Below are positions 26,899 to 35,267 of a DNA stretch of 64,000 bases, piece by piece (the first letter of the stretch is position 1; each line of letters starts with the position of its first letter). The notes below the pieces were generated by a model that searched no databases, had not been told where the DNA came from, and was given only the letters and a program-made list of their open reading frames with translations. The translations under genes and the position numbers were made by a program. The DNA lies in NCBI RefSeq assembly GCF_003967015.1, contig NZ_AP017560.1, forward strand, positions 4,686,501-4,750,500, given 5' to 3'. Source of the stretch: Pseudanabaena sp. ABRG5-3 (lineage in GTDB: Bacteria; Cyanobacteriota; Cyanobacteriia; Pseudanabaenales; Pseudanabaenaceae).

Positions 26899-27005
26899 TA
26901 AGTAGCTGGGTGCAATTAAATATAAAACCAGAACCAAAACCTGTGGCGCACGCTGCGCGTGCGCCACAGGTTTTGGTTCTGGTTTTTAATACGCCTAGCT
27001 ACTTA
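26899..27005. repeat. Palindromic element, family A copy 3 (best preserved)
   Basis: Both termini are intact: TAAGTAGCTGGGTGCAATTA on the left and GCCTAGCTACTTA on the right. The core is a near-perfect inverted repeat, AACCAGAACCAAAACCTGTG then GCGCACGC and the complementary arm. It lies in the 313-base spacer between the lipoprotein start and the mazF 3' end. No gene is seen there. Confidence 0.85.
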
Positions 27006-27084
27006 TCTCAGATCAATTCTTTTAGCAAATTTGATGGGTAATTATCTGATTGTTGCGATCGCATACAGTCTTGAATGTGGCAGT

Positions 27085-27423
27085 TTAATTGATGATAACG
27101 CTGAAGGTTTGGGCAACCAAATTTACAAAATCTTCTGGCAATATTTCTCCCGTTGTTTTCCACCAGCGTTGCTTGAGATCGATAGTCCGCATCTGTTCAG
27201 CAATAACTGAACCCTGAATTTTGAATCCAGCAGGAATAGGAATCATCAACTTAATTTCAGGCTTGATAGTGTTGGTAATTGGCATAACAATCACAATTCC
27301 CTGACGACTGGTGTTATATTTTGTATGACTAATTACCAGACATGGACGCGCATTTCCTGCTTGCTCTCTGCCTTGAGTGGGGTTCAAATTAACTCTGATA
27401 ATTTCCCCCCGTTGAATATTCAT
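27085..27423 (-). CDS. mazF: MazF/PemK family toxin (endoribonuclease)
   Basis: The 112-residue protein is a MazF-type mRNA interferase. The fold signature is clear: RGEIIRVNLNPTQGREQAGNARPCLVIS at the N-terminus (the conserved R-G-x-[IV] and P-x-x-G-x-E-x-x-x-x-R-P), then VMPITNTIK and a C-terminal 'AEQMRTIDLKQRW', the [ED]Q-x-R-x-[IL]-D motif of the family. It cleaves RNA at short sequences and is held inactive by its antitoxin. Its ATG overlaps the antitoxin stop in an ATGA-type overlap, the normal antitoxin-first order. Confidence 0.93.
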   Translation of the reverse strand: MNIQRGEIIRVNLNPTQGREQAGNARPCLVISHTKYNTSRQGIVIVMPITNTIKPEIKLMIPIPAGFKIQGSVIAEQMRTIDLKQRWWKTTGEILPEDFVNLVAQTFSVIIN

Positions 27424-27671
27424 AGTATTTCTTGACCAATGGGTTCACTGGCTACGAAGTCATTTACATCTTCAGGGTAACGAAAATCATTAGGAATTGT
27501 TGATAGCAACTCATCAAGAGTTAATGCTTTTTGCTTCTTCTTAATTACTAATGTTCCGTTGGACTCCGTAAGTTCAATAGTGGAGTTCTCATCAATTCCA
27601 AAGCTTTCTGCAATCTTGTGTGGAATGAGGAACCCAATACTATTTCCCCACTTTTTGAGTTGAATATCCAT
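27420..27671 (-). CDS. mazE: MazE family antitoxin (AbrB/SpoVT fold)
   Basis: The 83-residue protein has an N-terminal swapped-hairpin DNA-binding domain (MDIQLKKWGNSIGFLIPHKI, then SFGIDENSTIELTESNG) and an acidic C-terminal tail (YPEDVNDFVASEPIGQE) that should wrap and block the toxin. I start at ATG 27671; the frame stays open 10 codons upstream, but WGNSIG homologues start just here. MazE dimers normally repress their own operon, so an operator is expected within about 60 bases upstream; I do not see a long palindrome there. Confidence 0.92.
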   Translation of the reverse strand: MDIQLKKWGNSIGFLIPHKIAESFGIDENSTIELTESNGTLVIKKKQKALTLDELLSTIPNDFRYPEDVNDFVASEPIGQEIL

Positions 27672-27804
27672 AGGAGCGACGGCAATCAAATAGTTATACA
27701 ATATATAATAACATGTTAAACCCTTTGATTGTGGTTATCATGTTGTTTTGAATCGACTTAATCGACTTACTAAATAGGCGATCGCACTACAGTCCGTTGA
27801 GGGA

Positions 27805-28338
27805 TTAAGTAGTACAGTAACAACACTTAGTAAACCAATTTTTGAAGAAATCTTTTTCTAACAAGTAAGGGAAAACGTTGATTAAATGCTGAAGTAGTTT
27901 TTGAGACTGAGGTCTAAGCAATCTAATAAAATATTTGAGAACCGACCACATCATCTCAATTGGATTAAAATCAGGAGAATAGGTGGGTAAGTACAAAATC
28001 TTAGCGCCTGTCTCTGTAATTGCTTTTGCGACCCCCTCAACTTTATGGCAGTTGAGGTTATCCATGATTATCCTATGTTCAGGACGTAATTTAGGTACTA
28101 GGTCATCTTGGATAAAGGTGAGAAAATCTTCCCCTTTCATTGAACCCTGAATCTTTTTCAGGCAAACAATACCATCGACCGAAATAGCCCCAATGACTGT
28201 GTATTTCTGACCTTTGTAAAAGGGACGATGACTGAATACTCTCTTGCCACACTCACTTCTTGCCACAGAGCGTTCCATTCCCTGCCATACTCCCGTTTCA
28301 TCAATACAAATAAGATCTTCAGCTTTTACCCCCTGCAA
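27805..28338 (-). CDS. IS630 transposase, catalytic half (orfB, made by frameshift)
   Basis: This half carries the DDE catalytic domain: D in CIDETGVW, D in IIMDNLNCHK and E in DFNPIEMMWS, the IS630 DDE_3 pattern. Translation really enters this frame at the A8 run (28406-28413) at the end of orfA, giving KKTYRHEKVKSEAVQQQR before the ATG-based start shown here. The stop codon lies inside the left terminal repeat. All catalytic residues are present, so the element may be active. Confidence 0.88.
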   Translation of the reverse strand: MQGVKAEDLICIDETGVWQGMERSVARSECGKRVFSHRPFYKGQKYTVIGAISVDGIVCLKKIQGSMKGEDFLTFIQDDLVPKLRPEHRIIMDNLNCHKVEGVAKAITETGAKILYLPTYSPDFNPIEMMWSVLKYFIRLLRPQSQKLLQHLINVFPYLLEKDFFKNWFTKCCYCTT

Positions 28339-28382
28339 TGCTTCCCAAAATTCACATCTTTGCTGTTGTACTGCCTCACTTT

Positions 28383-28751
28383 TTACCTTTTCATGGCGAT
28401 AGGTCTTTTTTTTAGCGTGATGTTATGCCTCTGGAAAAATCGGCACATACTGCCCGTGGTCACTGATACTCCTGTTTGTTCTGCTACTTCCTCACAGTAC
28501 TGCCATAGTGTCCAATCTGGATGCTCTGTCGCAATTTTGAGGATTTTCTCTCGATGGGCTTCGAGCGGACTTTTGATTTGACTCCCTAATGGTTTGTGGT
28601 TTAGTTCTCCTGTCTCTCGGTATTGATTCAGCAGTGTTTGCACTGTTTTTGTCGCGACTTGAAATTGCTTAGCTACTTCACGAATCGATGTATTTCCTGC
28701 TTCGTAGGTTGCTACGATCTTTTGCCTAAGATCTAGTGAGTAAGGTGCCAT
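28383..28751 (-). CDS. IS630 transposase, DNA-binding half (orfA)
   Basis: 122 codons encode the helix-turn-helix part (MAPYSLDLRQKIVATYEAGN, then SIREVAKQFQVATKTVQTLL) that binds the element ends. Near its 3' end the codons CTA-AAA-AAA-AGA read through eight A residues. A -1 slip gives CTA-AAA-AAA-AAG-ACC and continues into the DDE half, which restores the normal family sequence (T-Y-R-H-E-K). This is the arrangement of programmed frameshifting in IS630 elements, and not necessarily decay. Confidence 0.88.
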   Translation of the reverse strand: MAPYSLDLRQKIVATYEAGNTSIREVAKQFQVATKTVQTLLNQYRETGELNHKPLGSQIKSPLEAHREKILKIATEHPDWTLWQYCEEVAEQTGVSVTTGSMCRFFQRHNITLKKRPIAMKR

Positions 28752-28860
28752 TTTTTACTCTCTTTTTTGTTCTGCTATCCTATCTTATCTTGTACTACTC
28801 TTTCCCTCAATAGGCTGTAACTAGACAACAGAAAAAAAACTTTAGCCCATAGGACTCGCA

Positions 28861-29004
28861 ATGTTTACACAATTACGCATCCAGAATTTCAAGTCATGGG
28901 CAGATACGGGGGAGTTTCGGATGGCTCCTTTGACTGGATTTTTTGGTACGAATAGTTCTGGGAAAACGGCAATTTTGAAGTTTCTAATATCTGTTAATGT
29001 TTAA
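28861..29004 (+). pseudogene. 5' fragment of an AAA (RecF/SMC-like) ATPase gene
   Basis: Forty-seven codons from ATG to TAA encode the first strand (FTQLRIQNFKSWAD) and Walker A (GTNSSGKT) of an AAA_21-type ATPase, and then the homology stops. Intact relatives are 350-450 residues, so the rest has been lost. It starts 41 bases beyond the IS630 end and is followed 92 bases later by an intact ATPase of another type. It looks like debris of an earlier ATPase module replaced at this spot. Confidence 0.75.
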
Positions 29005-29096
29005 ACTAACTGTTGTATGATTCCATTTAACCTTAACAACTATAATGAATTAGCAACGATATAGCCAATAATATTAAAAATAGTCTATACCAGTAT

Positions 29097-30206
29097 ATGT
29101 TAAACAGAATCTACATAGATAATTTTCGCTCTCTTGTAAACTTTGAGATTTCATTTGATTCTATTAACCTATTCCTAGGAGCAAACGGCTCAGGGAAATC
29201 TACAGTTTTTGATGCCATTCATAAGATTAAAGTATTAATATCAGGCGCATCAAACTTAGAGACTTTATTTGTTCTTGCTGATTGCTGTCGCTGGCAGATA
29301 TCTAAAGTTCAAAATTTTGAGATAGAAGTAAATGGGAATGGAGGTATATACAAATATGAACTTTCTGTAAAACATGATAATCAACAAAAAACAGCTATTG
29401 TTTATGAAAGACTATGGTTTAATAATAACCCTTTAATGAAGTTTGATTTAGGAGACCTTTATATATACAACGATGATTATATAGAAACATCAAAAATCAC
29501 TGAATTTACTCCACCAACATCAGTCGTGTCTATTTTTGCTCCTTTACACAAAAAGTCATCTTGGTTTCAAAAATATATATCCAAATTCATAGTCATACAG
29601 ATTGTTCCATCGTTGATGGTTAGTAGTAGTGATCAGGAAACTTTTTCTGTATCTCCAAAAATGGGAAATTATGCATCTTGGTATAGATATCTTTCACAAG
29701 ATCAAGGGAAAATATTTGAGATTACAAAAATTTTAAGAGATGTTTTAGATAAATTTCTATCATTTAAATTTGAAAGATATAGTGATACAGATTATGGTCT
29801 AAAACTAGTCTTTACAAGTGAACTAGATGACAAACAAACAATTGAATATTACTTTGATGAATTGTCTGATGGGCAAAGAGTAATTATAGCTTTATATACA
29901 TTAATTTATGGAACTCAGAATGAAGACTATACATTATTTATTGATGAGCCAGAAAACTTTTTAGCGTTACCAGAAGTACAACCTTGGCTAGATCAGTTGT
30001 ACGATCTTTGTAGTGAGAAAAAACTGCAAGCTATTCTCATTTCTCATCATCCTAAACTTATTAATTTTCTAGCCGCAGATTCAGGTTACTGGTTTGAGAG
30101 AAAGGGCAATTCTCCAGTGCGAGTTAAGAGAATTAAAGACGAGGACGATACTGGATTACCTATATCTGACCTAGTAGAGCGTGGTTGGCTTTATGACCCA
30201 GAATAG
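29097..30206 (+). CDS. AAA ATPase of the RecF/OLD type
   Basis: The 369-residue protein has a Walker A at 28-36 (GANGSGKST), an ABC-type signature (LSDGQRVIIALYTLI) and Walker B with catalytic Glu (TLFIDEPENFLAL). The switch segment is AILISHHPKLINFL. The coiled-coil arm is very short, as in AAA_15/AAA_21 ATPases of phage-defence and OLD-like systems. Codon use is AT-rich compared with the neighbouring core genes, which suggests transfer. Its last bases overlap the start of the small TOPRIM-like gene, so the two are translationally coupled and probably act together. The target is unknown. Confidence 0.87.
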   Translation: MLNRIYIDNFRSLVNFEISFDSINLFLGANGSGKSTVFDAIHKIKVLISGASNLETLFVLADCCRWQISKVQNFEIEVNGNGGIYKYELSVKHDNQQKTAIVYERLWFNNNPLMKFDLGDLYIYNDDYIETSKITEFTPPTSVVSIFAPLHKKSSWFQKYISKFIVIQIVPSLMVSSSDQETFSVSPKMGNYASWYRYLSQDQGKIFEITKILRDVLDKFLSFKFERYSDTDYGLKLVFTSELDDKQTIEYYFDELSDGQRVIIALYTLIYGTQNEDYTLFIDEPENFLALPEVQPWLDQLYDLCSEKKLQAILISHHPKLINFLAADSGYWFERKGNSPVRVKRIKDEDDTGLPISDLVERGWLYDPE

Positions 30207-30720
30207 ACAAACTATCGTAATTTTGTGTGAAGATCGTCAACAATATGTCTTTGCTCGTTACTTTCTTCAGAAAAAAGGATTAACTGGAAATTTTATTGAT
30301 AAAAGTTGTCCTAGTGGTAGGCAAGCTGGAGAGCAATATGTTCGCGAACGTTATGCAGCAGAAGTTAGAGCTCATCGGAGTAAAAACTATCTCAATATTT
30401 GCTTGATAGTAGTCATAGATGCTGATAGAAATACTGTAGCTGAACGTATAAAACAATTAGACTCTGTTCTTGAGGAAAAACGTCATCGTAAAGAAAAGAT
30501 AGCAATATTTGTTCCGAAAAGAAATATTGAGACTTGGATACATTATCTACAGTCAGGAGAACCTATTGATGAAATTGTTGCGTATAGCAAACTTACAAAC
30601 CAAGGAGAATGTAAGCCATTTGTTGAAAAGCTTGCCGACCAATGTGTACAAGGTTTACCTGCCAATGCACCGCCATCAATGCATGATGCTTGTATTGAAC
30701 TAAAGCGAATCATTGAGTAG
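30193..30720 (+). CDS. Small TOPRIM-like partner of the ATPase
   Basis: The 175-residue protein (ATG 30193; GTG 30181 is possible) overlaps the ATPase by 14 bases. The first strand ends in an acidic residue (VILCEDRQQ, Glu), a middle strand carries D-x-D (VVIDADRN) and a later segment reads FVPKRNIETWIHYL. This spacing of Glu, Asp-x-Asp and Glu fits a TOPRIM-like metal-binding fold, as in DUF4276/RloB proteins paired with ATPases. I infer a nuclease that is controlled by the ATPase. The family is not certain. Its 3' end overlaps the convergent fic gene by 21 bases. Confidence 0.7.
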   Translation: MTQNRQTIVILCEDRQQYVFARYFLQKKGLTGNFIDKSCPSGRQAGEQYVRERYAAEVRAHRSKNYLNICLIVVIDADRNTVAERIKQLDSVLEEKRHRKEKIAIFVPKRNIETWIHYLQSGEPIDEIVAYSKLTNQGECKPFVEKLADQCVQGLPANAPPSMHDACIELKRIIE

Positions 30721-31485
30721 TCGTTTAATTCTTTGGGGACTTAATATGTTTATATATCTTTCCAAAGCAAATAAAACCTTTTCAGCAATTAACAAAATAA
30801 AATCTTCTTTATTATTCTCAGATTGCACCTTTTCTAAAGCGTCATAATAGGCGATTCGACTATCATAATCACCACCAATAATTGCTAATGGAAAACCATA
30901 TTGTAACAAAATTAAATTCATAATTAAGCGCGAAGTTCTACCATTACCATCAATAAAAGGATGAATAGTGACTAACCTTTCGTGCATTTCGGCTGCTAAA
31001 GCTACTGGATGCAAATGATCTTTTGATTGAATATAAAATTGGAAATAGCCATCCATCAAATCCTGCAATAAATAGGGTTGTGGCGGTAAATGCTTACTTC
31101 CTGCGATCGCTACAGGTAACTTTCGATAAATCCCTGCATTTTCGCGATCGATTCCATAGAGGACAATTCCATGAATTTGTTTAAGAATATATTCTGACAA
31201 ATCAACCTTTTGAGAAACCAGATCATCAATAAATAAAATGGCTTCTTTATGATTAATTGCTTCTAAATGCTCTCGCATACTTTTGCCACTAATCGTCATT
31301 CCTTCATTAATGACTAGCTGAGTTTCCCGCAAAGTTAAAGTATTACCTTCGATGCGATTACTTTCGTACAAAAACTCAACTTCTAACGCTTCTTTAATCG
31401 TGGCATTGTCTAAGGATTGGCGCAAAATATCTAGCTCTGCTTTGAGTTGATCTATATCAGCAAGGATTGATTCTATTGTTCTCAT
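30700..31485 (-). CDS. Fic family AMP-transferase, class II-like
   Basis: The 261-residue protein carries the complete Fic active loop HPFIDGNGRTSR (175-186), with catalytic His175, so it can transfer AMP (or another nucleotide part) to a hydroxyl side chain of a target protein. An N-terminal inhibitory helix motif [ST]-x-x-x-E-[GN] is present at 42-47 (SNRIEG), which puts it in the self-inhibited class. There is no DNA-binding domain. No antitoxin is adjacent, in line with the built-in inhibitor. It sits between the ATPase/TOPRIM pair and menF. Confidence 0.92.
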   Translation of the reverse strand: MRTIESILADIDQLKAELDILRQSLDNATIKEALEVEFLYESNRIEGNTLTLRETQLVINEGMTISGKSMREHLEAINHKEAILFIDDLVSQKVDLSEYILKQIHGIVLYGIDRENAGIYRKLPVAIAGSKHLPPQPYLLQDLMDGYFQFYIQSKDHLHPVALAAEMHERLVTIHPFIDGNGRTSRLIMNLILLQYGFPLAIIGGDYDSRIAYYDALEKVQSENNKEDFILLIAEKVLFALERYINILSPQRIKRLLNDSL

Positions 31486-31501
31486 AAATTCAGAATGTAA
31501 A

Positions 31502-33025
31502 TTAAATTGCGCCCAAAGCCTTTAACAAGGCTGCAAACTTAATCGTGGTTTCGCTTTGTTCATTTTCCACCTGCGAATTTGCCACAATCCCTGCACCCGC
31601 AAAAATCCTCGCCCGATCGCCTTGAATATATCCCGCTCTAATCCCGACACCAAAAGTTCCTTCACCATTACCATTTAGCCAACCAATCGGAGCTGCATAC
31701 CAACCGCGATCGCAGGCTTCCCATTGCTGCATAAAACAGACGGCGCGATCCCTTGGCTCACCACCGACTGCCGCCGTTGGATGTAACTGCTGCAAAATAT
31801 CTAAGGCAATCAACCAATCAGGATCATCAATTTGAGCAGTAATCGGTGTATGTAAATGCTGCACATTCGACAGTTTCAACAGGCTGGTATTTACCTGTGG
31901 ATCGACTGAAGCGCCCATACTTTGCAAGCGATCGCAGATCGAGCGAATTACAATCTGATGTTCGCGCATATCCTTTTCACTATTAAGTAATAGCTCACCC
32001 AACATTTGATCTTCTTGCACCGACTTACCACGCTCAATCGAACCTGCGAGGGCATCACTGCGTAACCAAAGGCGATCGCTTTGGGCTTTAAATTGCAACA
32101 CCACTTCAGGAGTCGCCCCCAAAAAGGTCTTGCCTACACCATAGTCCAGTAAAAAGGAAATACATTCAGGATATTCGCACCGTAATACATGCAGTACCTG
32201 AAATGGATCAAAATCGCGATCGGCTAACACATCTAAAGCTCTAGCTAAGACCACCTTTTCAAAATGCCCTTGATGAATCAAAGTTAAGGCTCTCTCAACA
32301 ATCTCTGTCCAGATTTGTTGCCCCTGTACCTCAATGATTTTATTAACTTCATGGACTGTAGGTGATTCATAATGGGAGCTTTCGGACAAATGTGATCGCA
32401 AATTTAGAATACGCTCCATGACCTCATCAGCATGATCCCAAGGCTGAATATAGTCATTGAGAGTCAAGGTACAAGCTTGTTGCGTATACCTGACCATCCA
32501 ACGGGGAATGAAAAATAGTAGAGTCGGAAATTCGATCGCTGGCTGATAGTCCTGTTGATATTGAGATTGATAGTCACTAGGTACAGCTAAATCAACCCAC
32601 TCGTTAGGGTTGCTGCCATTGCGATAAAAAGAAAAAGCCCCAAAAATATGTATAGAAAGTTCAGAGCGCTGTAGATCAAGTTCTGGATGCTTCGCAATGA
32701 TCGCCTCACCTAAATGTGTCCTAATAAATCTTTTGGCACAATCAAAGCGATCGCTCAAATCATGATTTGGGACTGAGACTTCGGCAACCGAACCCGCCGC
32801 CGCTAATACCAAATCGGCATTCGGTTGTTCCCAATAAAACTTTGGTTGTTGGGGATCAGACTTACTTGCCAACAACAATAGAGGATTCATGCACTCCCAA
32901 CTTTGAGAGTAACTAAATAAGATCGGTGATCCCGTGATCTGCGCTTTAGCGATCGCTTTAACAATCCAATCGTGCAGAGATTTAGAATCGATGCTGCTAT
33001 AGGTGACACTCTGACGAACTTGCAT
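31502..33025 (-). CDS. menF: Isochorismate synthase (MenF)
   Basis: The 507-residue enzyme converts chorismate to isochorismate, the first step of phylloquinone (vitamin K1, photosystem I cofactor) synthesis in cyanobacteria. The C-terminal two thirds hold the chorismate-binding domain: KVVLARAL, then TAAVGGEPRDRA, then the metal-site region GWYAAPIGWLNGNGEG and FAGAGIVANSQVENE. The N-terminal part is variable, as usual. Anthranilate and aminodeoxychorismate synthases are related, but the 'AVGG-PR' and 'GWYA-P-GW' blocks favour MenF. ATG 33025 starts the conserved frame. Confidence 0.92.
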   Translation of the reverse strand: MQVRQSVTYSSIDSKSLHDWIVKAIAKAQITGSPILFSYSQSWECMNPLLLLASKSDPQQPKFYWEQPNADLVLAAAGSVAEVSVPNHDLSDRFDCAKRFIRTHLGEAIIAKHPELDLQRSELSIHIFGAFSFYRNGSNPNEWVDLAVPSDYQSQYQQDYQPAIEFPTLLFFIPRWMVRYTQQACTLTLNDYIQPWDHADEVMERILNLRSHLSESSHYESPTVHEVNKIIEVQGQQIWTEIVERALTLIHQGHFEKVVLARALDVLADRDFDPFQVLHVLRCEYPECISFLLDYGVGKTFLGATPEVVLQFKAQSDRLWLRSDALAGSIERGKSVQEDQMLGELLLNSEKDMREHQIVIRSICDRLQSMGASVDPQVNTSLLKLSNVQHLHTPITAQIDDPDWLIALDILQQLHPTAAVGGEPRDRAVCFMQQWEACDRGWYAAPIGWLNGNGEGTFGVGIRAGYIQGDRARIFAGAGIVANSQVENEQSETTIKFAALLKALGAI

Positions 33026-33103
33026 GGTTATATTTTATAGCAGTCGCCAGCACAGTTAATATCTAAAAAAGATGTAACGCTACTTCATAAATTGCTATTA
33101 GGA

Positions 33104-34210
33104 TTAGGAAACCAGATCGTCACCTGTAGCGATCGCTAATTCCTGCAAGCGCTCCTGTTGATCCTTAGAAATACAGCTTTGAATTACTTCTTCGAGATCC
33201 CCTTCTAAAATCGGCTGCAATGTAAAGTTCTGACCTAAACGATGCTCAGTTAAACGGCTATCTTTGTAGTTATAAGTCCGAATTTTTTCAGACCGTGAAC
33301 CAGTCCCAACTTGAGATCGGCGCATTGACGTAATTTCGGCTTGCTGTTCCCGCAACTTTATTTCATAGAGCTTAGCCCGTAAGATCTGCATGGCGCGCTC
33401 TTTGTTTTGGAGCTGCGATCGCTCTTCCGTACAGAAAATTCTAATCCCCGTGGGTTTGTGGAATAGGTCGGCAGCCGTCTCCACCTTGTTGACGTTCTGA
33501 CCACCAGCACCACCTGATCGTGCCGTGGACATTTCAATATCTTTCGGATCGATGTGAATTTCTACTTCATCGACCTCAGGCATGATCGCCACCGTCGCTG
33601 TTGATGTATGCACACGTCCCTGTGATTCTGTTGCAGGAACCCGTTGTACCCGATGCACGCCCGACTCAAACTTGAGTTTGCTATAAACGCGATCGCCCTG
33701 CACTTCAATGATCGCTTCCTTAAAGCCGCCCATTTCGGCAAGGGTCTCACTGACCATCTTCACGCGCCAGCCCTGACGCTCGGCATAGCGTGTGTAGAGA
33801 CGTACTAAATCTCCAGCCCAAATACCAGCTTCATCACCACCCGTACCCGCACGAATTTCCAACATGATGTTCTTGTCATCATTAGGATCTTGGGGCAGCA
33901 GTAGGATCTGTAACTTTTGCTCTAATTCTTCTAGCTTGTTGGATAACTCTTCGACCTCTAGAGATGCCATCTCCTTGAGTTCAGGGTCGTTAGACTCTTT
34001 GAGGATTTCTTGAGCTTCCTTATAATCTTGTTCTGCCTTACGAAAAGTATCGTATGTTAGAACGGTTTCCTCTAAGGACGCACGCACCTTCGCAATGCGC
34101 TGAAACTCGCCGTGATCGGTCGCCACGTCAGGATCACCCATCCGACGAGTCAGTTCATTGAAAGTCTGTTCAACAGATTCAAGTTTCTTAATTAGATAAG
34201 CAGCAGGCAT
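33104..34210 (-). CDS. prfA: Peptide chain release factor 1
   Basis: The 368-residue factor ends translation at UAA and UAG. The codon-reading tripeptide is P-A-T (192-194), the RF1 form of PxT; RF2 would have SPF. The peptidyl-tRNA hydrolysis loop is GGAGGQ with the GGQ at 236-238. The N-terminal helical domain and full length are normal. It lies 90 bases downstream of rpmE on the same strand, a pairing common in cyanobacteria, so the two are probably co-transcribed. Confidence 0.97.
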   Translation of the reverse strand: MPAAYLIKKLESVEQTFNELTRRMGDPDVATDHGEFQRIAKVRASLEETVLTYDTFRKAEQDYKEAQEILKESNDPELKEMASLEVEELSNKLEELEQKLQILLLPQDPNDDKNIMLEIRAGTGGDEAGIWAGDLVRLYTRYAERQGWRVKMVSETLAEMGGFKEAIIEVQGDRVYSKLKFESGVHRVQRVPATESQGRVHTSTATVAIMPEVDEVEIHIDPKDIEMSTARSGGAGGQNVNKVETAADLFHKPTGIRIFCTEERSQLQNKERAMQILRAKLYEIKLREQQAEITSMRRSQVGTGSRSEKIRTYNYKDSRLTEHRLGQNFTLQPILEGDLEEVIQSCISKDQQERLQELAIATGDDLVS

Positions 34211-34300
34211 GGGTTTGGAAATACCACAAAAGAACGTGAAAAATTAGTAAGCCAACAAAACAATGAATTAATCCTAAAATCAATTCTAATGTGGCTATAA

Positions 34301-34528
34301 CTATGCGTCTTTAGCGTTTTCATCAAACATGCCGTATTTACGCAAGAAGCGCTCTACACGACCTTCGGTGTCAATAATCTTTTGTGTGCCTGTATAGAAG
34401 GGGTGGTTGCCCGACCATACGTCAACATTAATTTCAGGATGGGTAGAACCGATGGTGGCTACCACTTCGCCGTTGCAAATTACCTTTGCTTCGGGATACC
34501 AAGTCGGGTGAATTCCAGCTTTAGGCAT
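34301..34528 (-). CDS. rpmE: 50S ribosomal protein L31
   Basis: 75 residues from ATG 34528 (MPKAGIHPTWYPEAKV); the frame is open seven codons upstream, but this is the family start. The signature HPFYTGTQ is present. Three of the four zinc-binding cysteines of C+ L31 are replaced (only VIC remains), so this is the zinc-free type found in other cyanobacteria. The C-terminal 'EGRVERFLRKYGM' tail is typical of the cyanobacterial form. Confidence 0.95.
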   Translation of the reverse strand: MPKAGIHPTWYPEAKVICNGEVVATIGSTHPEINVDVWSGNHPFYTGTQKIIDTEGRVERFLRKYGMFDENAKDA

Positions 34529-34625
34529 AGTCTTAGCTATAAAAATCAAAAATTAAGCTTTTCTAGACTAACACAGAATTATGCAAATAAGAAAAGACGA
34601 TTTGCTCTCTCCTAATTTCATTAGT

Positions 34626-35267
34626 TTAAGCAAGACTTTCAAGGCGCTCAATCCAACTATTAAACATTTGGCATTCTTTACGAATCTTGTCTAAACCAAT
34701 ACCTAGAGAAATCAAGGAACCATGCCAAACCTTGTCGTATTGTCTCCATAACTTGAGAATACGGCGAGAAGGTGCTGTCTCATATCCATCATTGATATGT
34801 TCAGGTGAGTCAAAATCGGAATATATTTTACTCAGATTAACGACGACTTGTGGATCATCACACCAGTTTTTAAAAGCTTCGGGGTCACTGAACAATAAAC
34901 TTTCAAACTCATGAATCATCAAATTTGCAATGAAGTTAGGTTGTGCAATATCATCCTGAAAGGATTGCTGAATTAATTTTGCTTTTTTAAAGGATGATAA
35001 ACCTATAGGTATTACTGATTTAGGAAAATCCTTAGGTAATCCATAAAAATCAATCATTGTCGTTACCCATGAATTACGGTCTTCTTTACACTTTCTCTCA
35101 ATCTGGGGTTTGACCTTGCCATAGGTTGAGATACCACCCTTCTGACTGCCATTTCCCAAAATAATCGGTTCAATAAAAATATTGAGTCCTTCAAAATGGC
35201 TCCTTAAAACCTCTCCGACAAAGGTTTCTTCTGTCTGTCCCTCGCAGAAAACATAGACTCTAATCAT
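34626..35267 (-). CDS. DUF4276 (TOPRIM-like) protein paired with ATPase
   Basis: The 213-residue protein begins MIRVYVFCEGQTEETFV, the first strand of DUF4276, with the acidic residue in CEGQTE. It has the D-x-Y-G block (TTMIDFYGLPKDFP) and 'LMIHEFESLLFSD', both hallmarks of the family. The fold is thought to be TOPRIM-like with a metal-dependent phosphotransfer site. Its ATG overlaps the stop of the ATPase gene by 4 bases, so the two are strictly coupled. Such ATPase/DUF4276 pairs occur widely on mobile or defence islands; the molecular target is not known to me. Confidence 0.85.
   Translation of the reverse strand: MIRVYVFCEGQTEETFVGEVLRSHFEGLNIFIEPIILGNGSQKGGISTYGKVKPQIERKCKEDRNSWVTTMIDFYGLPKDFPKSVIPIGLSSFKKAKLIQQSFQDDIAQPNFIANLMIHEFESLLFSDPEAFKNWCDDPQVVVNLSKIYSDFDSPEHINDGYETAPSRRILKLWRQYDKVWHGSLISLGIGLDKIRKECQMFNSWIERLESLA

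Larger units (their letters stand above)
27788..28819 (-). mobile_element. IS630 family insertion sequence, complete
   Basis: The element is about 1.03 kb. Terminal inverted repeats are TACAGTCCGTTGAGGGATTA at the left (27788) and, read inward from 28819, TACAGCCTATTGAGGGAAAG. Both continue with AGTAGTACA. The element is bounded by TA, the target duplicated by IS630/mariner elements. Inside are the helix-turn-helix and DDE halves of a transposase joined by a -1 frameshift. It is inserted between mazEF and a broken ATPase gene. Confidence 0.85.
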
